Assembly (NCBI RefSeq): GCF_015706575.1
Contig: NW_024037072.1
Location: forward strand, 5,151,001-5,215,000
From: Patiria miniata
Lineage: Eukaryota > Echinodermata > Asteroidea > Valvatida > Asterinidae
Direction: 5' to 3'
Length of the DNA: 64,000 nucleotides
Shown here one piece after another: positions 1 to 8,939 of the stretch. Below the pieces are notes generated by a model, which saw only the letters and a program-made list of their open reading frames with translations, was not told the origin of the DNA and ran no database searches. A program made the translations under genes and the position numbers. The stretch's first letter is position 1; each line of letters starts with the position of its first letter.

Positions 1-70
1 GCGCCACGTTCGTGACGTTAGAAATTTTGCGACAAAGAATATTTTCATCCATTATCTGCCAATCCCTCCA

Positions 71-100
71 CATACAGTTGGTGACTTTCTTCCAAAATAT
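71..100. repeat. Inverted partner of 3,673-3,702
   Basis: Thirty bases here (CATACAGTTGGTGACTTTCT and on) recur in reverse complement at 3,673-3,702 with one mismatch. The two sit about 3.6 kb apart in opposite orientation. They could be inner parts of terminal repeats of one element or two independent copies; the flanks do not extend the match, so I cannot decide. Confidence 0.5.
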
Positions 101-404
101 AAAACACTCTTTTTCTTTTCACTGATACCGTTGCAACGCAACGGTAGAGGAGAAAATGAAAGCAGTTTGTATTGATGCCTTGGCACTTGTGGAACATGAA
201 AATATTACTTAAGAGGGCTTTTAGGTCAGATTAATTACGTTAAGCCCGGCGGGAAAAGCCAGAAAGGGGCGGGGCCTAAACCCCCCTCGTGTACATTTTG
301 GCTCCTATCGTCGCAAAGCATTTCTTAAATCCTGCCAAGTTCCTTTGACAGTTGTTCAGATGCCTTGCGGTACGGAAGATGGATAGTGCCACTCAATAAG
401 CGTG

Positions 405-568
405 AATATATTTTTTGTACGTGTGAATAAGTGGCGGCCGCTGTACAAAAAAATATTTTCACACGTACAAAAAACATATTCACAATTATTATGTGGCGGC
501 CGCCATTCATTATGTGGCGGCCGCCCCTTATTGTGTGGCGGCCGCCCCTTATAATGTGGCGGCTGCCC
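405..568. repeat. GC-rich tandem repeat with NotI sites
   Basis: Four units of about 23 bases centred on GTGGCGGCCGCC are visible at 492-568, with an isolated GCGGCCGC at 433-440. The isolated site lies in the loop between inverted arms TTTTTTGTACGTGTGAA (411-427) and its complement (458-474). The run ends in a CCGGACA/TGTCCGG hairpin at 570-589. It is a short GC island in otherwise AT-rich DNA. No coding interpretation is supported. Confidence 0.7.
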
Positions 569-1290
569 CTCCGGACACTTCACTGTCCGGGGGTCAACCC
601 CCAATTTTGAGGTGGACCGTGAATTAGGGTGCGCACATAATGTTTTTGCATTTTCTTGTCATTTGGACCTTGTAGATCAATATTCCAACGAGTGCCACCT
701 TGGCACCCTTGAGCATTTTTTTTTAACAATAAAAGATGTAAATTAGCTTCCGCCATAAGGAAAAATATGAGTTGTGTATACATCTCTACAGGGTTTCTTC
801 CAAACTTATCAATGGAGGTGCCCAGATTATGTTTGGGGTAAACAAATATATTAATACCGTTTTTCAATGACTTATTTATTTATTTTATGCATGATATGCA
901 AATTAGCATCCGCCATTATCAAAAATTGAATTTCAATCCATATCTCCTCAGGAATTCGTCCAATGGTATCAAACAAGGTGTCTAAACCCATATGTTTGGG
1001 GGGTGGGAAGTCAATGAATGTATTTAAGCCATTTCTACAGTGAGTATGTACATACTTTATGCACATTATGCAAATTAGCGCTCTCTATTATCAAAAATAG
1101 TTATAACATTTTCTCCGCAGGAGTTTGTCCAGTCGTACCTAACGAGGCTTCTAAACTCATGATTTAAGGGTCATTGAAGCCCTTCATGCATAATATGCAA
1201 ATTGGCATCCTCCATTAGCAAAAATGCATTTTTCTTTATACATGTATCTATGCAGAATATTGTCCAAGCTTATCAGCAGAAGTGTTCTTT
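565..1290 (+). repeat. Tandem array, about 4 diverged units, family 1 (left)
   Basis: Units of roughly 125-175 bases begin with variants of TGCAAATTAGCATCCGCCAT (near 735, 895, 1,068 and 1,194). Each then contains a conserved core of the type ATCTCCNCAGGANTTNGTCCA and a GTGTCTAAACCCAT-like segment. The array opens at about 575 with GGGGGTCAACCCCCAATT. The same sequence, starting block and units included, occurs in reverse complement at 17,995-18,545. Confidence 0.65.
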
Positions 1291-1299
1291 ATCGACTTG

Positions 1300-2330
1300 C
1301 GTTACTCGAACTCAAAATGAATACTCATCTAACTGAAACAACCAATCTCCATCTTCAGGAGTCCTTAATATTTTATTTAAAATTGAACACATTGTATATT
1401 ATATATATTCGATATTTAATTTAGTATTTGCAGTTTTATGTAAATTAATAAATACATTGCAAGAAAATGTTCATTTGAAATATTTAAATTGTTTCCATGG
1501 CAATATTACATTTTTCAAAGTAAAGTATAGTTGCCATAAAACATTAACCAGTGTTCGCTCGTACCCCCGCCCTGCAAACGGGACGCTGGGATACTCTGAT
1601 GAGCTTCACAGAATCTTGTGAAGGAAGTGGCCTATGACCTATGTATAAAGCATCTGGCTGCAGCTGTTCAAGACCGCAGTTAGACAATGTGCGGAAATGC
1701 TATCCGAAAACTTCCCATAGAATTGCGCACACTTCGTCTCGGTCCATTAACAGCGGTCACCCCTACACCCGGTCATTATCACGCAGTGAAGACCGGCTCC
1801 TCACACTGTTATTCCCTTAATAATACACTAGGATGTAAAAATACACCATGATAAAAAATACCTTAACATATGTAAACTGTTACACGCTAAAACAGCAATA
1901 AAAGTACAACTAAAAATTACCAAGGTTTAAGTCCTTTTTAAAAAAATCTTTTCCTACTCATAAACATTTCCAATTTTTAAATTTGTAGGCAAACTCGATC
2001 CTAAAGAGATTTTTACAAACGCGCCTAAAGAGCATATCACCAGATGCGTAAGAGAAAAACCAAGAAGTTTTCCAAAAATCGGGAAATACATGAAATGGAT
2101 TATCATGATGTATAAACCAATACGAACAGTAAAACGAATAAATTCGAATTTTTGAATCGTTTTGAGATTTACACACAAACAAAAAATCAAAAATATGGCA
2201 GCATTCTGATAAAAACTAAATAGGTTTCACTTCAGAACAATTCAGAACACAATATAAAATTGTTTGATAGAATCATATGACATTTTGATGAATAAGCTGA
2301 GATAATTGCGGTAATAGACAGATAGAACCA
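1300..2330. other. No feature recognised
   Basis: AT-rich sequence with several short open frames on both strands that overlap each other, have no splice context and resemble nothing known. I see no repeat partner in the window. Confidence 0.4.
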
Positions 2331-2539
2331 GTGTTTGTGTGGGGAAACCCACAAAACAAGTACAAGAAAGCGGAGCTTGAGTAGAGGCTACTATTTTTCA
2401 ACTTGGTACGGATTTCGGACTTGATTTCCCTTTTAAAAAAATCCTCCAGAGCCTCGGATCAGAAAAGAAAAAGAAAATTGCTGCTATACAAGAAGTATCC
2501 GACTGAAAAATAACGTTTCTAAGATAAAACTTTGACTAG

Positions 2540-2960
2540 TGTTTTTCTAGTGTTTTTTTTTTCGAGCAAAATCTGGGGTTTTTCAGATTTTGCGAGTGGT
2601 AACGCTGCCCATAATGCGCTCGCGTGCTTTGCACGTAAACGTCACGCACGAAAAAAAAATTGTTATTCAACACTCGCGATGCCTGTACGATATGGATTAT
2701 GGCAGCCTCGTTTTTCGCAAAAGAAACCTGTATCTTCGGTTGTACAGGGACGAAAGGGGTACGTACATTTAATACAAATCTTTGCTAACGTCCAAACGTT
2801 AAGTTTGAAAGGATTGATTCTTCAAAATCACAACTTTTAACATTTTAAGATGGCGTCGGCACGTACAACGGATAAACTGCAGCCTAATTATAATGTGCCA
2901 TATTTTTGACACATTTAAATTACACAACTCCAGGGGTTAAGATCGCGCAAGGCATGAGGG
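2540..2960 (+). other. CpG-containing block with overlapping short open frames
   Basis: This stretch is richer in CpG than its surroundings and has two overlapping plus-strand frames of 60 and 102 codons. One begins MPVRYGLWQPRF near 2,680; both run across a GGTACGT that could be a splice donor near 2,757. A separate ATG in good context (AAGATGG, 2,849) opens only 19 codons. It may be a first-exon or CpG-island-like region, but no product is recognisable and none of the frames can be preferred. Confidence 0.2.
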
Positions 2961-3003
2961 GAAACGACATGGCGCAGCAAGATCGTACCCATGGGGAACG
3001 AGG
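2944..3003. repeat. Dispersed repeat, direct copy at 15,096-15,160
   Basis: About 60 bases containing GCGCAAGGCATGA and ATGGCGCAGCAAGATC, followed by a GGAACGAGG end, recur in the same orientation at 15,096-15,160 with a few differences. The complement of the GGAACGAGG-type end also appears near 24,970. It looks like the terminus of a MITE family. Confidence 0.6.
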
Positions 3004-3064
3004 TTGCACCAGGAATTATTCTGGCTGAATTTTCGGCCCCGCTGGGCCTTAATTAGTCTATTAC

Positions 3065-3092
3065 ATAGACCACGGCGAATGCCGTGGTCTAT
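3065..3092. repeat. Perfect 12-bp stem hairpin
   Basis: ATAGACCACGGC, loop GAAT, then its exact reverse complement. It lies beside the dispersed repeat ending near 3,003 and is probably a structural end of a mobile element. Confidence 0.7.
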
Positions 3093-3339
3093 TATGCGCG
3101 AATAGATTTGCTGATTAATTAGGCAAGACCCCGCCTCTTGACACCCTAGATTTTGACCAATCAGCAGGCGCTTTCTATAGGTCTATCGGGTCTTCGATCA
3201 TTCACCCGTTGCCCGTCATAGACAAGGATTTTAAAAAAATCGCGGCGCGCGGCATCATGTTACGCGAATTCCCGGCTGTTGTTGTATTACAAAACGCTGC
3301 GTCTGAATTGACCAATCACAGCGTTTGTCCTGATTTTGA

Positions 3340-3571
3340 TATGAAATGACGTCACGATTTAGTAAAGTCGACTCCGATTGGTCTCCATGCAGCCATTTTG
3401 AAGCCCGTACCAAATGAAGGCTCCGGCTTAGGCCTTCAATATGCGGCTCCGTTTTGGGCCCAAATATTGGAGCCTGGGCAAAGCCTGCCGAGGAGGTGAC
3501 TTCATGAGGCTCCGTGACGTAGTGTCACGCGTGACAGACACAAACAATTTATACAATTTTCATCTGCCTTA
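3340..3571 (+). promoter_or_regulatory. Possible promoter of the 3.6 kb exon
   Basis: Upstream of the ATG at 3,572 there is a CRE-type TGACGTCA (3,346), an ATTGG box (near 3,377), a TGACGTAGTGTCACG half-palindrome near 3,513 and raised CpG. These suit an animal promoter. TGACGTCA is also abundant in repeats elsewhere in the window, so the evidence is weak. Confidence 0.2.
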
Positions 3572-3659
3572 ATGGCGGTAGTTTTGCTTGCACAAACATG
3601 GCTCAAAGAATCTTTTCAAGAAAACGGAAGTTTCCAACCGAAAGTGTTTCGGTGTAAAG
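3572..3659 (+). CDS. Putative first coding exon, unknown protein
   Basis: An ATG in acceptable context opens 29 codons (MAVVLLAQTWLKESF...KVFRCK) that run straight into a strong splice donor, G|GTAAGT, ending in phase 1. No domain is recognisable: the start is hydrophobic, then polar. A second ATG in another frame (3,598) reaches a stop just before the donor and is less attractive. The possible continuation is the exon at 4,421-4,525. A join in frame needs the internal acceptor CTGAGAG| near 4,443, because the outer acceptor at 4,420 gives the wrong phase. The gene is a hypothesis built from open frame plus splice signals; transcript evidence is absent. Confidence 0.3.
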
Positions 3660-3713
3660 GTAAGTTCATGACATAATTTGGAAGAAAGTCACCAACTGTA
3701 TGCAGACTGTATG

Positions 3714-3820
3714 CAGGGGGGGGGGGGGGGGGGGGGGGGTCCAACCCCCAAGCTTTGTCCCAAAAATTTTTTTCATACAAATTCCTAAAAAGTAAGTCGA
3801 ACCCCCCCCCCCCCCCCCGC
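3714..3820. repeat. Poly-G and poly-C tracts
   Basis: A run of about 24 G at 3,716-3,739 and a run of about 15 C at 3,804-3,818 face each other across 65 bases. Similar G or C runs recur at 5,950, 7,974, 13,294, 25,389, 26,190, 26,310, 26,850, 29,792 and 44,467. Their exact lengths are unreliable in an assembly. Confidence 0.8.
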
Positions 3821-3989
3821 TGTGACACCCCCAAAAATTATACTGCTATAATGTCTGCCTGTTTAAAATACGGTGCACCATTCTGTAATCTAGTGTTAAA
3901 AATCGTCGAATTTGAACAGCGCCCCCTATTAAAATATGGTACCATAATTATATAAGTCATTCCCTTTATGTAAATTCCTTAAGATTGTC

Positions 3990-4285
3990 CGGCCGGGGTC
4001 ATGGTGCGTGTGCCCTTGAGCAAGGCACTTTGTCACTGATTGCTTCTCTCCACCCAGGAGTAAATGGGTACCTGTGAGGGCAGAGATGATTATTGTGATT
4101 GAATAAGCTTGCTTGCAGCATCGAGCTGTATACTCCCCAGGGAGCTGAGATGGTATTTGGAATGTTTCATTGGCCCAATGGTCAGGGGTAATAATAATAC
4201 TGTAAGCGTTGTGATTTAGTTTACTAAAAAGACCGTTCTTTAATGCCGATTATTATTATTATCATTATTATTATTATTTATTTAT
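3990..4285 (+). mobile_element. SINE, 5'-truncated, TTA-rich tail
   Basis: The body CCCTTGAGCAAGGCACTT... TCTCCACCCAGGAGTAAATG is the same as in the full SINE at 8,136-8,485, in opposite orientation. A conserved 3' part (TTTGGAATGTTTCATTGGCC) follows, then a simple ATT-repeat tail at 4,249-4,285. The tRNA-like head with A and B boxes is missing, so this copy is truncated at its 5' end. A fragment of the same 3' part is at 12,318-12,378. Confidence 0.65.
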
Positions 4286-4420
4286 TTCTAACTAGCAAAT
4301 TTCCCTTTATCTAAATAAGGTTTACATACAATGGGGAATGGGTCAACAAATTTTACAGGCCTGACAGGCTTTTTTTATATTTCCAATTTGCACTAACTTC
4401 AAACATATATTTGTAAACAG

Positions 4421-4525
4421 GGACGGAGGAACTTTACTGAGAGAAGTTCATGGACTTGAGGAAACAAATATGATGAAGACTTCCAGGAGGGAAGGAGAGG
4501 CCATTGTAATACAATGTATGGACGA
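4421..4525 (+). CDS. Putative internal coding exon, unknown protein
   Basis: The segment between an acceptor (TTGTAAACAG|G) and a strong donor (GA|GTAAGT) is fully open in one frame and encodes DGGTLLREVHGLEETNMMKT and then SRREGEAIVIQCMDE. The peptide is charged and helical in character, and the codons look natural for a real protein. It ends in phase 2. It joins in frame to an acceptor at 4,920 (AATCCAG|GGAGC), giving ...CMDEELFISLRQCLGRIL. I do not recognise the family. A minus-strand frame of 86 codons overlaps it but has no splice context and reads as a shadow. Confidence 0.4.
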
Positions 4526-4920
4526 GTAAGTAGGATATACGTTTTATAATACATCACCCAAAGATTCTGCTTCTGGATTGGCCGAAATCGACTCGCTTGG
4601 CAATTATGATTTCGACCATTAACTGAGAACGTATGACACATGTTGCATATATGCAACATCGGTGTGTGCCTTGTGCGTGGTGTTCACATGCACTACAGAG
4701 TTTGGTTCAAAAAGAGGTAGTTTGGAAAAGTTCATATAAATTTTGATTTGAATCTCTTTTTGAAGTACTAGTTCTTTATTATTTGTGTTTTGGCTAAATT
4801 TATAAGTTGTCTATCAAAGCGGAATCTGTGGTTGAGGCAATAAGACAAATGTATCGGCTTTGAACTTGTGCTGCTATAGTTGAGGGTTCCGACAAACTTA
4901 AGCATCCCTGAGTAATCCAG

Positions 4921-5014
4921 GGAGCTTTTCATTTCCCTTCGGCAATGTCTTGGGAGGATACTGCACCAGCACCGCCACCAGTCAATATGGGCACACCCAA
5001 CTATTTTGTCCTAG
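4921..5014 (+). CDS. Putative terminal coding exon of the 3.6-5.0 kb gene
   Basis: Beginning after a CAG acceptor at 4,920, the frame that continues from the 4,421-4,525 exon reads EELFISLRQCLGRILHQHRH and stops at TAG (5,012-5,014). An amphipathic leucine-rich stretch is visible. If correct, the protein is about 100 residues. The frame agreement across the intron is the main support; the length is short enough for chance. Confidence 0.3.
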
Positions 5015-5328
5015 ACCATCATCATTCTCAATTCAGCTTTTGTTTCTTTTTCTTCAAGGTTCTTTGGTTCTCCAGAAAATTAAGAGTCCAAGCACAGGAG
5101 CAAGACAAACCCCATCATCATGGACTTTCTACACCATCATGGAGTGCCCACCAGGAAAGAACCACTCCACCAGTCTCCCACTTCTTATTTCTAGCAGTGG
5201 AGGAAAGTTCAGTGTCAAAGCCTCTTCTAGTCAGCCAAAAAAACGAAGAGGAGTACTTAATTTCTGTTTGCCAGCGTTGTTGTTTAGGATCTCTGACATT
5301 AGAGACTAATTGCACAATGATCTTCTGA
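4945..5328 (+). CDS. Alternative open frames with a possible nuclear signal
   Basis: Two overlapping plus-strand frames stay open for 119-127 codons, the longest unbroken stretch outside repeats. One contains a basic SQPKKRRG cluster like a nuclear localisation signal and ends at 5,309; the other starts MSWEDTAPAPPPVN and ends at 5,328. A pyrimidine tract and acceptors (CTTCAAG at 5,058, TCCAG at 5,075) suggest an exon may start inside. I cannot say which frame, if any, is used. A good AATAAA polyadenylation signal follows at 5,563, consistent with the 3' end of a gene here. Confidence 0.25.
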   Translation: MSWEDTAPAPPPVNMGTPNYFVLDHHHSQFSFCFFFFKVLWFSRKLRVQAQEQDKPHHHGLSTPSWSAHQERTTPPVSHFLFLAVEESSVSKPLLVSQKNEEEYLISVCQRCCLGSLTLETNCTMIF

Positions 5329-5562
5329 ATTCTCGGACTGGTCCTGACACTTGTCTAAAGATCTGTTCTGCAAGGTACAGGGGTGTGAACTCTCAGCTTA
5401 AAAGCTGATTTCAGCTTTTATTGTTTTGGATTTCAGCTTTTTTCCCCTCACTTGCTGTGTACAAAAGTATAGCAGATTTCCAAAGTTCAGCTTTTTACAC
5501 CCTTTTCAGCTGTTTTCAGCTATTTTTTATCAGTTGTCACTCTCACCCCTTATTGTACTTAA

Positions 5563-5568
5563 AATAAA
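5563..5568 (+). terminator. Polyadenylation signal AATAAA
   Basis: Canonical hexamer 235-550 bases after the candidate stop codons on the plus strand. It is meaningful only if the 3.6-5.3 kb gene model is right. Confidence 0.3.
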
Positions 5569-5569
5569 T

Positions 5570-7765
5570 TTAGGTGCTCAATGTATAGTGCTGTTTACAC
5601 TAGAAAACTATTGAAACAGGTCCAGGTCAACATAGCTCATGTTGCCTAGCCCGGTTGACATTTATAATTACATCATATAAGTGTTTGACTGTTTACATTT
5701 ATATGCTGGGGTAAAATTATATTTCTAATGATTTAATTGTCAGAAATAGAAAATGTTCAGGCCTCTTTTTAAGAAAAGAATATTCCCACTGTATTTGCGA
5801 TGTGTGTGAATTTACTTAATATTCTTGTCACTTTTTTTAAGGGATCACAATGATTTCTGTCTTCATAAGCTACAGCAAAGGAAACATTTCCATTTTGAAA
5901 TATAAATATTTCATTAAGTGCCTTTTTATCTAAACATTTGGATTTTTTTTGGGGGGGGGGGGGTGATTATACATGCTGTTACTGTTGAACTGTTATGTAT
6001 GTACATAACTTGTTTTTAAATTCTATTGTACTATGTAGTTCCTCAAGATACATCAAGATACATTTTTGTGTTTCGCTGACACAATGTTTGTGCTGAACGA
6101 TTGTTAGTTCTGATGTCCTGTGCAATATGAATCTTGACTCTTTACAGTTGAACCTTCTGGCCAAATAAACCATCAATAAAAATACAAGTATAACAATTCT
6201 TTGCAGAAAAGGGCAGTTTAATTCTCGAAAGACGGGGATAGCATTTTGTTGTAGGGATAGATGATAGATCAAACCTAAATCTTTAAGACTTGCCAGTGTT
6301 ATTTTCTAATATTATCCCGAAAAAAGTCCTTTTGTAATGATTGTTGTTTTTCAAGCAATAAAAAATTACTCACTTTTAAATGATGAGAGACATTGACCAA
6401 AAAATTGCTATTTGTTTATTGAATTATTACTTAACTATTTCGATTTAGTGGCTGTCAGACAATAATTCCCGTTCACGTGGGCAAGGTTGGTCCTCGCCCA
6501 ATCAGTATCGATAAAAGTACCCCCCCCCCAAACAAAAATTAAGAGAGATTTGGTTGGAATGAAAATATTCGAAAATTTATTCTTAGAAAAGAAATCGAAT
6601 TGGGATATAGGCCCTAATGCCCATTGTACTCTTTCCCACAAAGTATTTAAAGACAGACTCAAAATATCACAGCAGAGCCCGCTTTTTTTATCGATACAAC
6701 ACAAATAAAACCATTTATTAGCGCTAAAGTATCAATATCATTGTCATTCAAAGCCCGACAATGTCATCATACAACGACGAACGCTGCTGAGAGGCTTGGC
6801 GCGGAGCCGCACGAAGACGAAGCCTCATAAGTCGAAGCCGGTGCATAAGCCGAAGCCGAAGCCTGAGGTTTGGTAAACGCCTGAGACAACCGTTCCGTAG
6901 TACCATAAAAAGACTAGATCGGCAGCGCGTGCAGACGCGCAATATAGAGTGTGCACAAATTTCTCCGTTCTTTCATATGGACGCTCTACGCGCAGCAGTC
7001 TGGCATATGCCCAAGCGTCAGCTCAATGCATTGATCATTGCAAATTAATTCTCAAAGAATCTTTAGCATATAAAGGCCCTGAATAAGTGGAATTTTGTTT
7101 TGCGAAGTGCAACAACAATTACGCAGTAGGAAATCTACTAAAACTATTCCTAGCATGCAAAGGTACGATAAAAAAAATATTTTTTTAGGCAATTTTTATG
7201 CGCGAGTTAACATTTTGTAGGAACCATGCAAATAGTCCACTCACAGGAATTATGTTTGCGCAAACATCCTGCCCCCATAAAATAAATTAGAATAAATTAC
7301 AAAAGCCTGCTACTTAGGTACACACGATGGGTGAATTTGCCTCCAAACTGTCCTACGAGTTTATGTCTCCTACAGATTGGCTACATCAACGTAACGTAGA
7401 CCGGGGCCTTTGCCTGTCAGCAGTCGTTTCCATAGGTTTCCAACTTTCCATTCATTGACATGAATCAACTGAATTTCAGTCATTTTCCATTTCTTGACAT
7501 GACAAGGATATTTTTAGAAGAGAGATTTTCTTACGATAGATTTAAAATTCCTGACAAACTCGCTAAACGAAATTCCGAATATTTCTTGAAGAAAAGGACA
7601 TGCATTTATCTCCAAGACTAATCCCCGCCCCCAATGACTTTGGATCATTCGAAATACGCACTGGATGGACCGGGAACAAGTCTAGGTCTCCCCTAACTCT
7701 CCTTTTCTGGCCGTTGAAGGGGAACTTAATTGTGCACGTAACCCATACAGGAAAAGTACTATAAT
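5570..7765. other. Mostly unannotated AT-rich stretch
   Basis: I see no gene. Contents: a poly-G run near 5,950, a poly-C run near 6,520, and a short GC-rich patch at 6,797-6,868 with repeated CGAAGCC (about seven occurrences, degenerate 6-12 base spacing). Open frames here are short and overlap on both strands. Confidence 0.4.
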
Positions 7766-7767
7766 AT

Positions 7768-8931
7768 CAGCCTTGTGGTTGCGAAGGCCTAAAGCCCGGT
7801 TCATACTCTGCGCGAAAGCGAAAGCGACGTGGCAAGTATTCGCACTGCTGTGAATTCGTAAAAGTTGAACATATTTCAACTCGGGCGAATTTTGCAGCGA
7901 ATGTTTCATGACGTCAAAAGTTAATCCGATTACGTACATGGACGCTACCATCAGAGCAGTGAAATTCCTGCAGCCCCCCCCCCCCCCAAAAAAAAACCCC
8001 CAAAACATGGCTTTTTGAATATTGGGTAAAAAAAAAATATGCTCAGTGTGATTGAAATGTTAAATTATAACAGAAGAAGAAATTCTAAATGTCATGTCAG
8101 TAAAAAAAAAAATCGCCGTTATTGATGCCGAAACGTCATAGTAAGTAAATAAGTAAACTCTTTCACGCGCCAATGTGGCCCCTCAGGCCGGTGTTTACCT
8201 CCGGTTTCAGTAGCATGAAACGACTGAGAATATTTCTACTCCCCCTGGATGGGATGCTAGTCCATCGCAGGTTACTCCCCAGTTAATGCTGGTACCCATT
8301 TATACTCCTGGGTGGAGAGAGGCAAGTGGAGGTGAAGTGGCTTGCCCAAGGACACAACATAATTATGACCAGCAGCTGGATTCGAACCTCTGACCCTCTG
8401 ATCATGAGTCACGAACCCTAACCACTAGGCCACACTCCCGTGAACAAGTAACACTAGGCCACAAGTACCCCACTAGGCCACACTTCACTGGTGAAGCTGA
8501 CCTAAAAGTCGTGGAAAAATCGTTCCAAAAAGGTCCCCAAATCTATATATTTTTTATCTCAATTTCTAGGAATCTCCACAAGTTGTTATTTCACGAGTAG
8601 TTGAACACTAATATCATCTAAGTATATTGAAAAGATTGACAGATATTGCAAACACCAGTGTTACAGCTTTGAAAAATGAACGTACCCAAGCCTATTTTTC
8701 CAATTACAACGACAAATACTGAACATTTCAAAACGATTTTTAGCACATAGTTGGATCATTATAAGGGAAACAAACCCTGAAAGTTGCATGAAGGTACGGG
8801 CTTCCAAACGGGATAAATTGATTTTCAAAGATTTCGCCGGCGAACATCCACAATGTCTGTGTGCATGATTTTTCATTCAAAATAAAGTATTACGTAACCT
8901 TTAGAAATCGGCCTTCGCAACCACATGGCTG
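7768..8931. mobile_element. TIR DNA element, non-autonomous, interrupted by a SINE
   Basis: The ends are inverted repeats of 22 bases (CAGCCTTGTGGTTGCGAAGGCC at 7,768-7,789 against its complement at 8,910-8,931, one mismatch). A diverged copy in reverse orientation spans 28,890-29,907 and matches over most of the length except for 8,136-8,485, which is the inserted SINE. No transposase frame is present. Target-site duplications are not clear. Confidence 0.7.
8136..8485 (-). mobile_element. tRNA-derived SINE, full head
   Basis: On the minus strand a perfect B box GGTTCGAATCC (8,378-8,388) lies 30 bases after an A-box-like TGGCCTAGTGGTTAGGG (8,416-8,432). The loop between could present a CAT anticodon, so the head may come from a Met-type tRNA. 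The conserved body with TCTCCACCCAGGAGTATAAA follows, and a TAAGTAAATAAG simple tail lies at 8,140. Fragments of the A box (ACTAGGCCAC) are repeated twice more just upstream (8,453-8,462 and 8,471-8,480). The related element at 28,890-29,907 has no SINE at this position. Confidence 0.75.
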
Positions 8932-8939
8932 GTATCAGC

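Noticed and set aside
8378..8432. Functional tRNA gene (CAT anticodon) on the minus strand
   Set aside because: A and B boxes are present but the anticodon stem is poor, no acceptor stem closes, and the SINE body continues from it.
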